Assembly: GCA_026390835.1 (NCBI GenBank)
Contig: JAPLFD010000006.1
Coordinates: forward strand, 62,001-126,000
Direction: 5' to 3'
From: Sphingobacteriales bacterium
GTDB lineage: Bacteria; Bacteroidota; Bacteroidia; Sphingobacteriales; Sphingobacteriaceae
Length of the DNA stretch: 64,000 nucleotides
Made by a program: the position numbers and the translations under genes. How positions within the stretch are numbered: the stretch's first letter is position 1; each line of letters opens with the position of its first letter. Below, one piece after another: positions 8,652-15,739 of this stretch. Below the pieces are notes generated by a model that worked only from the letters and a program-made list of their open reading frames with translations, searched no databases and was not told where the DNA came from.

Positions 8652-10079
8652 CTAACGCTTTAACTGCTGACCCAAAAACAAATCAATGCCTTTCGCATCT
8701 AGGTTTTTTGCTAGAATTTTTTTATTGGCATCGAGCAAATAAAGAGTGGGCGTTTGAACCACATCGTATAACTGCCGGTAATTGGGAATTTGATTTTTTT
8801 GCTCGGCTAATTTTTCGCTCTCGGGTTGATAGATGTGCAGCCATTCTTCCAAGTGATGCTTTTGAATAAAGGCCTTCCAAGCCGTTTGTGCTTGCTCATC
8901 AATATTTATCCCTACCATTTTTAGGCCTAGTTTTTTCCAGTTGGCTTTATAAAGCGAATCGAGCTGCGGCACATCCTGCAAGCAGTGTGAACAGTTCGGA
9001 TCCCAAAACACCAAGAGCGTATAGGGCGCTTTCAGGGCATATACATTTTGCCGCTCTCCGGCCAAGGTACTCAACTGCAAGGCCGGGGCAGGGTTACCAA
9101 TTTGATTAGACACCAAACTATATCCCCGATCAAAAATATATTTCTTTTGTTGGGCACTCAACCAAGCAAAATCTTTCTTGGTGTAGTATTCGGTAAACAA
9201 ATGCACAAACACTTTATCTTGGCCCATAACCTGCGGGCGCACATACCTGTCGGTAAGTTTAGAAAACAAGTAGCGGAAACACTCCCCTTGCTCATCGCCC
9301 GCTTGCTGTATTAATTCATCAATGGTTTTAATTAATTCGTCGGGGTTGGGCGAAACGTAATAGCTTAAAAACTCCTCCAGTTTTTGATCGAAAAAGGGTG
9401 TACGCAACAACCGAGGATCGGCCAGGCTAGTGCCCTCCCAAAAATGAGCTTGGTAATAGGCATACCAGTCTTCGGGTTTTTTTAGGCTTGCTTTTGAAGG
9501 CGCATCGGGGCGCTTACTGGCTTGGAATAAAAAACTAAGTACCGCTTTGGGATGCTTTTGCTGAAAAGTAGCTCTATATGCATCTAAGCTTTTTAGTTTG
9601 GTAGCTATGGCTTCATTCCATTTTACACTATCGGCCGGGCTAGCCTGCTTTAATTGCGCCTGCAGTTGGCTCATTTCTGGAGAAAATTTGGCCAAAAAAG
9701 CATTGTATTGACTGAAATACGTATTCTCTACCGAACCACTGAATTGAGGGGGGCTGGTAGGCGTTTCTAAAAGAATATTAAAGTGCTGCGCACTATCCAT
9801 TAAAAACTCGGTGAGCAATTCTTTGCGTTCGCTGGCTAAAAAATAAATGCCCGAAACGTACTTTTTCTTAGCCCTAAACTCCCCCTGACCAGAATTGCTT
9901 AACATAACGGAGTCTACCACGGTTTGGAATTTTCCGAAATAGCTGCCCATATATAGCTTTTGAAGCTTTAGAGTGGAAATGTTTACCTGCACACGAACGG
10001 CAGTACTGTCTACTAGCTTTGTAGCTACAGCTACACTACAAGAGATGCACAAAAGGAGAAAAAGTAATGCTCGTTTCAT
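8652..10079 (-). CDS. TlpA-like thioredoxin-domain protein with DUF5106-type N-terminus
   Basis: 475 residues. The ATG at 10079 begins a signal peptide (basic start, leucine-rich core, C-I-S-C-S). The open frame extends further upstream, but that extension is only the tRNA-Phe gene read as protein. The C-terminal part (about 330-475) is a thioredoxin-like domain: F-W-D-P-N-C363-S-H-C366 is the redox site, followed by a P-T-L-Y-L-L segment that carries the usual cis-proline. The N-terminal part resembles the DUF4369/DUF5106 modules attached to TlpA-like proteins in Bacteroidetes. Likely a periplasmic thiol-disulfide oxidoreductase; substrate unknown. It lies downstream of the tRNA and is separated from it by a hairpin terminator. 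Confidence 0.8.
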   Translation of the reverse strand: MKRALLFLLLCISCSVAVATKLVDSTAVRVQVNISTLKLQKLYMGSYFGKFQTVVDSVMLSNSGQGEFRAKKKYVSGIYFLASERKELLTEFLMDSAQHFNILLETPTSPPQFSGSVENTYFSQYNAFLAKFSPEMSQLQAQLKQASPADSVKWNEAIATKLKSLDAYRATFQQKHPKAVLSFLFQASKRPDAPSKASLKKPEDWYAYYQAHFWEGTSLADPRLLRTPFFDQKLEEFLSYYVSPNPDELIKTIDELIQQAGDEQGECFRYLFSKLTDRYVRPQVMGQDKVFVHLFTEYYTKKDFAWLSAQQKKYIFDRGYSLVSNQIGNPAPALQLSTLAGERQNVYALKAPYTLLVFWDPNCSHCLQDVPQLDSLYKANWKKLGLKMVGINIDEQAQTAWKAFIQKHHLEEWLHIYQPESEKLAEQKNQIPNYRQLYDVVQTPTLYLLDANKKILAKNLDAKGIDLFLGQQLKR

Positions 10080-10099
10080 TTGGGTAGCTATAAAAATAC

Positions 10100-10129
10100 A
10101 AAACCCCAACCATTTCTGATTGAGGTTTT
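10100..10129 (-). terminator. Terminator of tRNA-Phe
   Basis: Inverted repeat of about ten pairs (10100-10109 with 10120-10129, one G-T pair), followed on the minus strand by a T-rich stretch. It lies four bases past the tRNA 3' end. Confidence 0.65.
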
Positions 10130-10132
10130 TTG

Positions 10133-10205
10133 TGGTACCAGCTGGAATCGAACCAGCGACACAAGGATTTTCAGTCCTTTGCTCTACCAACTGAGCTATG
10201 GTACC
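10133..10205 (-). tRNA. tRNA-Phe (GAA)
   Basis: 73 nt cloverleaf on the minus strand. The acceptor arm starts GGTACCA and closes with its complement; the D-arm contains AGCTCAGTTGG, the anticodon loop CTGAAAA with GAA, and the T-arm GGTTCGATTCC. The 3' CCA is not encoded. A single isolated tRNA. Confidence 0.97.
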
Positions 10206-10411
10206 CCTTCCCGTTGGGGACTGCAAAAGTAATCTCTTTTTTCGTTTCAGAAAATATTTTTTGAAAATAAATAGTCCCAGGTATGAAATGCCTTATTCTA
10301 TGAATCTATTTGCGCTTAGTTTACTTAGAAAAATTCTAAATTAAAATTTATGCATGCATAGCAATTTGAATTTCGGTTAATTCACTAAATTCGCTCAGAT
10401 AATAACCGCTT

Positions 10412-11713
10412 ATGCTTGCACAACTTATTTTCTTAGCCCTTAGCGCCTTTGCCATTTATCTGTTTGGCAAAAACGTAGGTAAAATTGGTAGAAACATCCA
10501 TTTGGGGCTACCCGAAAACCGTTCAGATCGTAAATCAGAACGCCTTAAAACCATGTTATGGGTTGCCTTTGGGCAATCTAAAATGCAAACACGCCCGGTT
10601 GCAGCCATTTTACACTTATGTCTGTACCTGGGTTTCGTCATCATCAACATTGAAGTTTTAGAAATTGTAATAGATGGTTTATTTGGCACCCACCGCATAT
10701 TTGCAGAACCACTTGGGCAAGCTTATGGCGTACTTATTGGTGCTTTTGAGGTATTGGCGCTTTTGGTATTGGTAGCCTGCGTCATCTTTTTAATTAGAAG
10801 AAATGTGTTGAAGCTTCGCCGTTTTAGCGGTACCGAAATGACCGAATGGCCAAAATCGGATGCCAATTATATTCTCATCATCGAAATATTATTGATGTCG
10901 GCATTTTTAACCATGAATGCCGCCGATAGCAAATTACAGCAATTGGGCGTAGCGCATTACATTCCGGTGGGTACATTTCCGGTAAGTGCTTGGTTAATGG
11001 GAATATTGCCCGACTCGAGTACGTCCCTCGTATGGATAGAAAGAGGCTGTTGGTGGTTTCACATCATCGGTATTTTTGCCTTTTTAAATTACCTGCCCTA
11101 TTCTAAACACTTGCATATTTTATTGGCCTTTCCGGCAACCTATTACAGTAAATTAAGCCCTAAAGGCCAGTTTAACAACATGGACTCGGTGAGCAACGAG
11201 GTAAAAGCCATGCTCGATACCAGCTACACCCCTACTCCCGTTGCAGCGGGAAGCACCTTTGGAGCTAAAGATGTGCAAGGTTTAAGCTGGAAAAATTTAT
11301 TGGATTCGTATAGCTGCACCGAATGTGGGCGCTGCACCTCCGTGTGCCCGGCCAACTTAACGGGCAAACTTTTATCTCCACGTAAAATAATGATGGATAC
11401 CCGCGATCGCTTAACCGAAGTGGGTAAAGGCATAGATGCGCACGGAGTAGATTTTAAAGACGATAAGAGTTTATTGGATACCTACGTTAGCCGAGAAGAA
11501 ATTTGGGCCTGTACCACTTGCAATGCCTGTACAGATGCTTGCCCCATTAATTTAGATCCACTAAACATTATTGTAGAATTACGCCGCTTTGCGGTGATGG
11601 AAGAAGCCCAAGCTGCAGCAAGTGTAAACAGCATGTTTGGCAATTTAGAAAACAACGGTGCCCCTTGGAAATATGCTCCGAGCGACCGATTTAATTGGGC
11701 AACAAAGGAATAA
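10412..11713 (+). CDS. Membrane-bound (4Fe-4S) protein with HdrC-like domain
   Basis: 433 residues. The N-terminal half has several hydrophobic membrane segments (residues 1-20, then helices near 65-90, 105-130, 150-170 and 205-235) and resembles the NarI/DsrM-type quinone-facing part. The C-terminal half has two classical CxxCxxCxxxCP clusters, C302-C305-C308-C312 and C367-C370-C373-C377, as in HdrC and GlpC. With the CCG-domain protein that follows four bases later it should form a membrane-anchored electron-transfer complex between a quinol pool and a soluble donor or thiol. The substrate is not evident. Such pairs are common in Bacteroidetes and usually unnamed. Confidence 0.85.
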   Translation: MLAQLIFLALSAFAIYLFGKNVGKIGRNIHLGLPENRSDRKSERLKTMLWVAFGQSKMQTRPVAAILHLCLYLGFVIINIEVLEIVIDGLFGTHRIFAEPLGQAYGVLIGAFEVLALLVLVACVIFLIRRNVLKLRRFSGTEMTEWPKSDANYILIIEILLMSAFLTMNAADSKLQQLGVAHYIPVGTFPVSAWLMGILPDSSTSLVWIERGCWWFHIIGIFAFLNYLPYSKHLHILLAFPATYYSKLSPKGQFNNMDSVSNEVKAMLDTSYTPTPVAAGSTFGAKDVQGLSWKNLLDSYSCTECGRCTSVCPANLTGKLLSPRKIMMDTRDRLTEVGKGIDAHGVDFKDDKSLLDTYVSREEIWACTTCNACTDACPINLDPLNIIVELRRFAVMEEAQAAASVNSMFGNLENNGAPWKYAPSDRFNWATKE

Positions 11714-11717
11714 AAAA

Positions 11718-12509
11718 ATGAGCGAATTAATTATACCAACCATGGCCGAATTGCTGGCCAAAGGCGAAGAGCCGGAAATTTTATTTTGGGTAGGCTGTGC
11801 CGGTAGCTTTGACGAACGTGCGCAAAAGATTACCCGCGATATTTGTAAAATATTGCAACATGTGGGCATAAAATTTGCCGTATTGGGTACCGAAGAAAGT
11901 TGTACCGGCGACCCTGCTAAACGGGCCGGAAACGAGTTTTTGTTCCAAATGCAAGCCATGACCAATATTGAGCTATTAAATGCCTACAACGTAAAAAAAA
12001 TAGTAACCGGCTGTCCGCATTGCTTTAACACCTTACGCAACGAATATCCGGGTTTGGGTGGTACCTACGAAGTTATTCACCACAGCCAATTGATCCAAGA
12101 ATTAATAAACGATGGAAAATTACGTGCAGAAGGTGGTGAATCGTTTAAAGGCAAAAAAATAACCTTCCACGATCCGTGCTATTTAGGCCGAGCCAACAAT
12201 GTGTACGAAGCACCACGTAAGGCTTTAGAAGTATTAGATGCCGATTTGGTAGAATTAAAACGTTGCAAATCGAACGGTTTATGTTGCGGTGCGGGTGGTG
12301 CGCAAATGTTTAAAGAGCCCGAAGCAGGAAACAAAGACATCAATATTGAACGTACCGAAGAAATTTTAGCCGCAAAGCCTCAAATTGTAGCCGCAGGTTG
12401 CCCCTTTTGCATGACCATGCTGAGCGATGGCATTAAGAATTTTGATAAGGAAAAAGAGGTAGAGGTATTGGATATTGCGGAAATTACGGTTAGAGCAAAC
12501 GGTCTTTAA
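11718..12509 (+). CDS. CCG-domain Fe-S protein, HdrB/LutA/GlpC-like
   Basis: 263 residues. The ATG at 11718, four bases after the previous stop, is chosen over a longer frame overlapping that gene. Two cysteine-rich CCG modules are visible: G-C99-P-x-C102 with D-P-C154-Y and then C189-C190-G, and G-C228-P-F-C231. This is the domain that in heterodisulfide reductase subunit B binds the noncubane cluster, and in LutA/GlpC transfers electrons. It is the soluble partner of the membrane Fe-S protein upstream; co-transcription is almost certain. Its stop overlaps the convergent small gene by four bases. Confidence 0.85.
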   Translation: MSELIIPTMAELLAKGEEPEILFWVGCAGSFDERAQKITRDICKILQHVGIKFAVLGTEESCTGDPAKRAGNEFLFQMQAMTNIELLNAYNVKKIVTGCPHCFNTLRNEYPGLGGTYEVIHHSQLIQELINDGKLRAEGGESFKGKKITFHDPCYLGRANNVYEAPRKALEVLDADLVELKRCKSNGLCCGAGGAQMFKEPEAGNKDINIERTEEILAAKPQIVAAGCPFCMTMLSDGIKNFDKEKEVEVLDIAEITVRANGL

Positions 12510-12991
12510 TTCCGAAGGTTAAGTTTATCGCGTACCTGCATGAAACAGGTATTTAGTTGAGCTAAGTCGTCTGCCTGCATGCCTTTTAGTGGTAAACGCA
12601 GTTCATTTGCCATCGAATCTATATTCCCTCTACTATCACGAAAGGTTTGCACAATTACACTTTCGGCTTGGGTATGCAGCACTAAAAAACCATTTTGGGT
12701 AGTTCCTAAATAATCTACGTCTTCCAACTGGCTCAAATTAAAGGCATAATATTCTTGTCGGCCATTGGCCAAGGTGCGGCGATAACGAAAAAAACCTTCT
12801 TTGATAAGTTGGAAATCTACTTTTTTCACCTGAACCCGATCTAATTCTGGTGCATAGTTTAGGTTTAATTTATCTTGGCATTGTTGCAAGCACTCCAACA
12901 CATCGGGGCTAGAAAATGCAAACAGGGCAAGCAAAACCAGTAAACTAACTCCTTTAAAAAGAGTAAAACAGGATGACTTCATAAAATTCAT
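12506..12991 (-). CDS. Hypothetical exported protein
   Basis: 161 residues from ATG 12991, or 158 from ATG 12982, which gives a cleaner signal peptide (basic start, leucine-rich core, A-F-S-S). The mature part has a C-x3-C pair near its start (C-L-Q-Q-C) and one later Cys, with charged amphipathic stretches and no motif I recognise. The start faces a divergent gene only about 30 bases away. Confidence 0.65.
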   Translation of the reverse strand: MNFMKSSCFTLFKGVSLLVLLALFAFSSPDVLECLQQCQDKLNLNYAPELDRVQVKKVDFQLIKEGFFRYRRTLANGRQEYYAFNLSQLEDVDYLGTTQNGFLVLHTQAESVIVQTFRDSRGNIDSMANELRLPLKGMQADDLAQLNTCFMQVRDKLNLRN

Positions 12992-13009
12992 CCCAAATTA
13001 ATAATTTGA

Positions 13010-13017
13010 TACCTTTG
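13010..13017 (+). promoter_or_regulatory. Bacteroidetes -7 box three bases before an ATG
   Basis: TACCTTTG matches the TAnnTTTG box of the primary sigma factor. Only three bases separate it from the ATG at 13021, so transcription would begin at or very near the start codon (leaderless mRNA). I see no clear TTTG -33 box at the right distance. Confidence 0.55.
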
Positions 13018-13020
13018 TAC

Positions 13021-13503
13021 ATGAACTTTTCTGAAAATTCTAGGGTCTGGATTTATCAAGCGGATAGAAATTTGGCTACACAAGAGCTTAGCTCCATTCA
13101 AAACCGGTTAAACACGTTTACCGCTACTTGGGAAGCGCATGGAAAAGTCCTAAAAGCATCAGCAGAAATCAAATACAATCGCTTTATTATTTTTATAGTA
13201 GATGAGGCTCAAGCCCCCGTAACTGGCTGCTCTATAGATAAATCGGTAGCCGTACTTAAAACTCTTGAGCTGGAGTTTAATTTGAGTCTTTTCGATCGGA
13301 TGCAAATCGCTTACCGAGACGAACATGGCATTCAGGTTTGTAGTAAAACAGCTTTTGAAGCGTTAATTGCGAAGGGTTTGGTAACTGAAGACACCGTGGT
13401 ATTTAACAATTTAGCCCAAACCTACGGGGCTTTACAAACAAGTTGGGAAGTATCTGCAAAGCAAAGCTGGCACAGTACATTATTCAGTAAATTCTTAATC
13501 TAA
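13021..13503 (+). CDS. Conserved Bacteroidetes protein (often misnamed ABC transporter ATPase)
   Basis: 160 residues starting at ATG 13021; a longer frame from TTG 13006 would include the promoter box. It begins with an S-R-V-W-I-Y-Q segment and has a V-T-G-C-S-I-D-K motif near the middle, both typical of a short conserved Bacteroidetes family. There is no Walker motif, so the common database label of ABC transporter ATPase is not supported by sequence. No signal peptide, so probably cytoplasmic; function unknown. Its 3' end overlaps convergent mtgA by nine bases. Confidence 0.75.
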   Translation: MNFSENSRVWIYQADRNLATQELSSIQNRLNTFTATWEAHGKVLKASAEIKYNRFIIFIVDEAQAPVTGCSIDKSVAVLKTLELEFNLSLFDRMQIAYRDEHGIQVCSKTAFEALIAKGLVTEDTVVFNNLAQTYGALQTSWEVSAKQSWHSTLFSKFLI

Positions 13504-14166
13504 AGGCACTTTCCTAAGCCTACTCATATTGCGTAAAATAAGTGCTTGACGGAAATAGACAATTCGGTTGGGTTTGGCCGGGCTCCATCGCAAGGGATTT
13601 GGTAGTACCGCAACCAACATAGCCGCTTGTCCTTTAGATAAACTTTGGGCCGATTTGTTGTAATAGGCTTGTGTAGCCGCCTCGGCACCATAAATGCCAT
13701 CGCCCATTTCAATTACATTTAAATAAACCTCCAAGGTGCGTTGTTTAGACCAAAGCACTTCTATCAATACCGTAAAATAGGCTTCAAAACCTTTACGTAC
13801 CCACGAACGGCCAGGCCATAAAAACACATTTTTAGCCGTTTGTTGCGTAATGGTACTTCCTCCGCTTACCCTACGGCCCCGTTGATTTTTCTCGTAAGCC
13901 CTTTGAATAGCCTTAAAATCGAAACCCCAATGATCCATAAAGGCGGCATCTTCTCCGGCCAAAGCGGCTCGTTTTAAATTGGTCGATAATTCATCGTAAT
14001 TAAGCCATTTGCGCTCCATTCTAAACGATTTACCATCCGATTGACGTTCCATGCTCCGTTGCACCATTAACCAGGTAATGGGCGGGTTTACAAAGCGATA
14101 CAAAAGCACCCAAGCACTAGTAAGGATAAGAAAACTGAAAATAATTTTTTTTAAGATGCTAAACAT
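13495..14166 (-). CDS. mtgA: Monofunctional biosynthetic peptidoglycan transglycosylase
   Basis: 223 residues, the normal MtgA size. One N-terminal membrane helix (about 8-25) anchors a GT51 domain facing the periplasm. The catalytic glutamate is in G-E72-D-A-A-F, followed by the family signatures G-G-S-T-I-T-Q-Q, a K-N-V-F-L segment and E-x-Y-L-N-x-I-E-M-G. It polymerises lipid II into glycan strands. No transpeptidase domain is present. It lies alone between small genes and the ribosomal operon, whose terminator is just upstream. Confidence 0.93.
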   Translation of the reverse strand: MFSILKKIIFSFLILTSAWVLLYRFVNPPITWLMVQRSMERQSDGKSFRMERKWLNYDELSTNLKRAALAGEDAAFMDHWGFDFKAIQRAYEKNQRGRRVSGGSTITQQTAKNVFLWPGRSWVRKGFEAYFTVLIEVLWSKQRTLEVYLNVIEMGDGIYGAEAATQAYYNKSAQSLSKGQAAMLVAVLPNPLRWSPAKPNRIVYFRQALILRNMSRLRKVPLD

Positions 14167-14209
14167 GGGCCTTTGTTTGGTTGCACTAAAGTAGAAATTC
14201 TAAAGGCAT

Positions 14210-14243
14210 AAAAAAAGCGCCCCGAATTTTCGGGGCGCTTTTG
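14210..14243 (-). terminator. Terminator of rpsF-rpsR-rplI
   Basis: Perfect GC-rich stem (AGCGCCCCGAA and complement, about 14216-14239) with a T-run on the minus strand, directly after rplI. Confidence 0.9.
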
Positions 14244-14259
14244 TGTTTTTGAGTAAAAC

Positions 14260-14703
14260 TTACTCGGCAACTACTTCAAAAGCAACTTGAACTTTCACTT
14301 CTTTGTGTAAGTTTAAGTTTACCAAGTATTCACCTACTTCTTTAGGCTCGGTTTCGAACGTAATTCTACGACGATCTACCTCAAAGCCTGCCTTTTTCAA
14401 GGCATCGGCAATTTGAATCGTGTTTACCGAACCGAAGATTTTACCGGTTTCGCCCGCTTTTGCACCTATAGATAATTTAACTCCGTCCAAACGCGTAGCA
14501 ATTGCTTCTGCGTCTTTCTTGATTTTATCTTGTTTAAAAGCAGCTTGTTTTAAGTTTTCAGCCAATACTTTCTTTGCAGACTCGGTTGCCAACATTCCAT
14601 ATCCCTTCGGAATTAAGAAGTTACGGCCATAACCAGGTTTTACATTTACGATATCGTCTTTTTCGCCAAGACTTTTAATATCCTGTTTTAAGATAATTTC
14701 CAT
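14260..14703 (-). CDS. rplI: 50S ribosomal protein bL9
   Basis: 147 residues, full length. The N-terminal domain carries the bL9 signature G-x-K-D-x(2)-V-x-V-x-P-G-Y-x-R-N-F-L-I-P, then a long lysine/alanine-rich connecting helix and a C-terminal 23S rRNA-binding domain. Third gene of the rpsF-rpsR-rplI operon, starting 16 bases after rpsR and ending at a strong terminator. Confidence 0.97.
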   Translation of the reverse strand: MEIILKQDIKSLGEKDDIVNVKPGYGRNFLIPKGYGMLATESAKKVLAENLKQAAFKQDKIKKDAEAIATRLDGVKLSIGAKAGETGKIFGSVNTIQIADALKKAGFEVDRRRITFETEPKEVGEYLVNLNLHKEVKVQVAFEVVAE

Positions 14704-14719
14704 TTCGTGTGTCCCCCCG

Positions 14720-14983
14720 TTATTTTAATGAGTCTGTAACATATGGTAACAAGCCGATGTGACGAGCACGTTTAACAGCTTGGGCTACTTTACGTTGAAA
14801 TTTTAAGGAGGTACCGGTTAAACGGCGTGGTAATAATTTACCTTGATCGTTAATAAATTTCAACAAGAAGTTAGCGTCTTTGTAATCGATATACTGAATT
14901 CCGTTCTTTTTGAAACGACAGTATTTCTTACGATTATCCTCCACTTTGGGAGAAGTAACGTATTGAATTTGTTCTTTAGCCAT
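14720..14983 (-). CDS. rpsR: 30S ribosomal protein bS18
   Basis: 87 residues. The core has Y-K-D-x-x-x-L-x-x-F, R-R-L-T-G-T and the basic [14 protein letters not shown] segment of bS18. It forms a heterodimer with bS6 on the 30S platform. Its start overlaps the end of rpsF by eight bases, consistent with translational coupling of the two partners. Confidence 0.97.
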   Translation of the reverse strand: MAKEQIQYVTSPKVEDNRKKYCRFKKNGIQYIDYKDANFLLKFINDQGKLLPRRLTGTSLKFQRKVAQAVKRARHIGLLPYVTDSLK

Positions 14984-15350
14984 TGCTTACTTCCTCCTCT
15001 ACTTTTTCAGTTTTCTTTTTATTGAAGGCACCACTGCGTTTTTTCTCGTTGTACGCAATAGCGTGCTTGTCTAAAGCGGTAGTTAAGAAACGCATAACAC
15101 GCTCGTCACGCTTAAATTCAACCTCCAGTTTGTTAATAAATTCACCCGGAGCCTTAAATTCAGTTAGGTGGTAATACCCAGTCGTTTTCTTTTGAATTGG
15201 GTATGCAAGTTTTTTCAAACCCCAATTATCCTCTTGGATAATTTCGGCTCCATTATCTTTCAGCAGCGTGGTAAATTTGGCAATTGCTTCTTTTACAGCT
15301 TCTTCAGACAACAACGGGGTAAGAATGATTACGGTTTCGTACTGTTGCAT
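14976..15350 (-). CDS. rpsF: 30S ribosomal protein bS6
   Basis: 124 residues. It starts [11 protein letters not shown] and contains W-G-x-(K/R)-x-L-A-Y-P-I-x-K and G-Y-Y-x-L-T-x-F, all typical of bS6. The tail after residue 95 is lysine/glutamate-rich, as in other Bacteroidetes. First gene of the operon, with a well-formed promoter and a 5'-terminal hairpin upstream. Confidence 0.97.
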   Translation of the reverse strand: MQQYETVIILTPLLSEEAVKEAIAKFTTLLKDNGAEIIQEDNWGLKKLAYPIQKKTTGYYHLTEFKAPGEFINKLEVEFKRDERVMRFLTTALDKHAIAYNEKKRSGAFNKKKTEKVEEEVSNG

Positions 15351-15367
15351 AAATGTTGTTTTAATAA

Positions 15368-15386
15368 TCCGCTCTTTTTAAGCGGG
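15368..15386 (-). promoter_or_regulatory. Hairpin at the 5' end of the rpsF leader
   Basis: On the minus strand CCGCT and AGCGG (15369-15385) form a short stem starting within a base or two of the predicted transcription start. Leaders of rpsF in many bacteria bind the S6:S18 dimer for autogenous control; whether this small hairpin is such a site is inference. Confidence 0.35.
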
Positions 15387-15389
15387 ACG

Positions 15390-15420
15390 CAAATTTAGAG
15401 ATAATTTCCATAAAATCAAA
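15390..15420 (-). promoter_or_regulatory. Promoter of rpsF operon
   Basis: Minus-strand -33 box TTTG (15420-15417) and -7 box TAAATTTG (15397-15390), 19 bases apart, an exact match to the Bacteroidetes primary promoter pattern. Confidence 0.8.
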
Positions 15421-15739
15421 TACTTCGGTAGCCTATTATCAAAGTAATGTAAACACCATAAAAAAAGCGGCGAAGTTTTGGGAACCTCTGCCGCTTTTTA
15501 ACACACCAAATTGAAACATTAGAAATATTAAAACCTATCAACTAAGTTTAATATTATGTTACTAAGTTGCAGCATTCTGCAAATCAATGCCATTAAAAAA
15601 TGACTAACGGCAGCTTTTGTTAGACCAACGAACATAATATCCGACAAACGGTAATTTATATCCTAAACATACCGAAGCATTAAGCGTCAATTTGGGGAAA
15701 TTTTTGTAGAAACAAGATCTTATGGCTAATTTAGGAGCG

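Larger units (their letters stand above)
15351..15721. other. Intergenic region between divergent rpsF and dnaX
   Basis: Besides the rpsF promoter it contains a ten-base-stem hairpin (AAAAAGCGGC 15462-15471 with GCCGCTTTTT 15490-15499) that looks like a terminator in either direction, better on the minus strand with seven T's. No annotated gene needs a terminator here. A short minus frame ending at 15604 is too weak to call. Confidence 0.5.

Noticed and set aside
10080-10226. N-terminal extension of the TlpA-like gene
   Set aside because: It is the tRNA-Phe gene translated in frame; the true start is the ATG at 10079 with a signal peptide.
13021-13503. ABC transporter ATPase label
   Set aside because: No Walker A, Walker B or signature motif is present; the name is a propagated database error for this family.
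15604-15720. Short minus-strand frame before dnaX as a gene remnant
   Set aside because: About 35 residues with no recognisable motif, and its longer form is antisense to dnaX; too weak to annotate.
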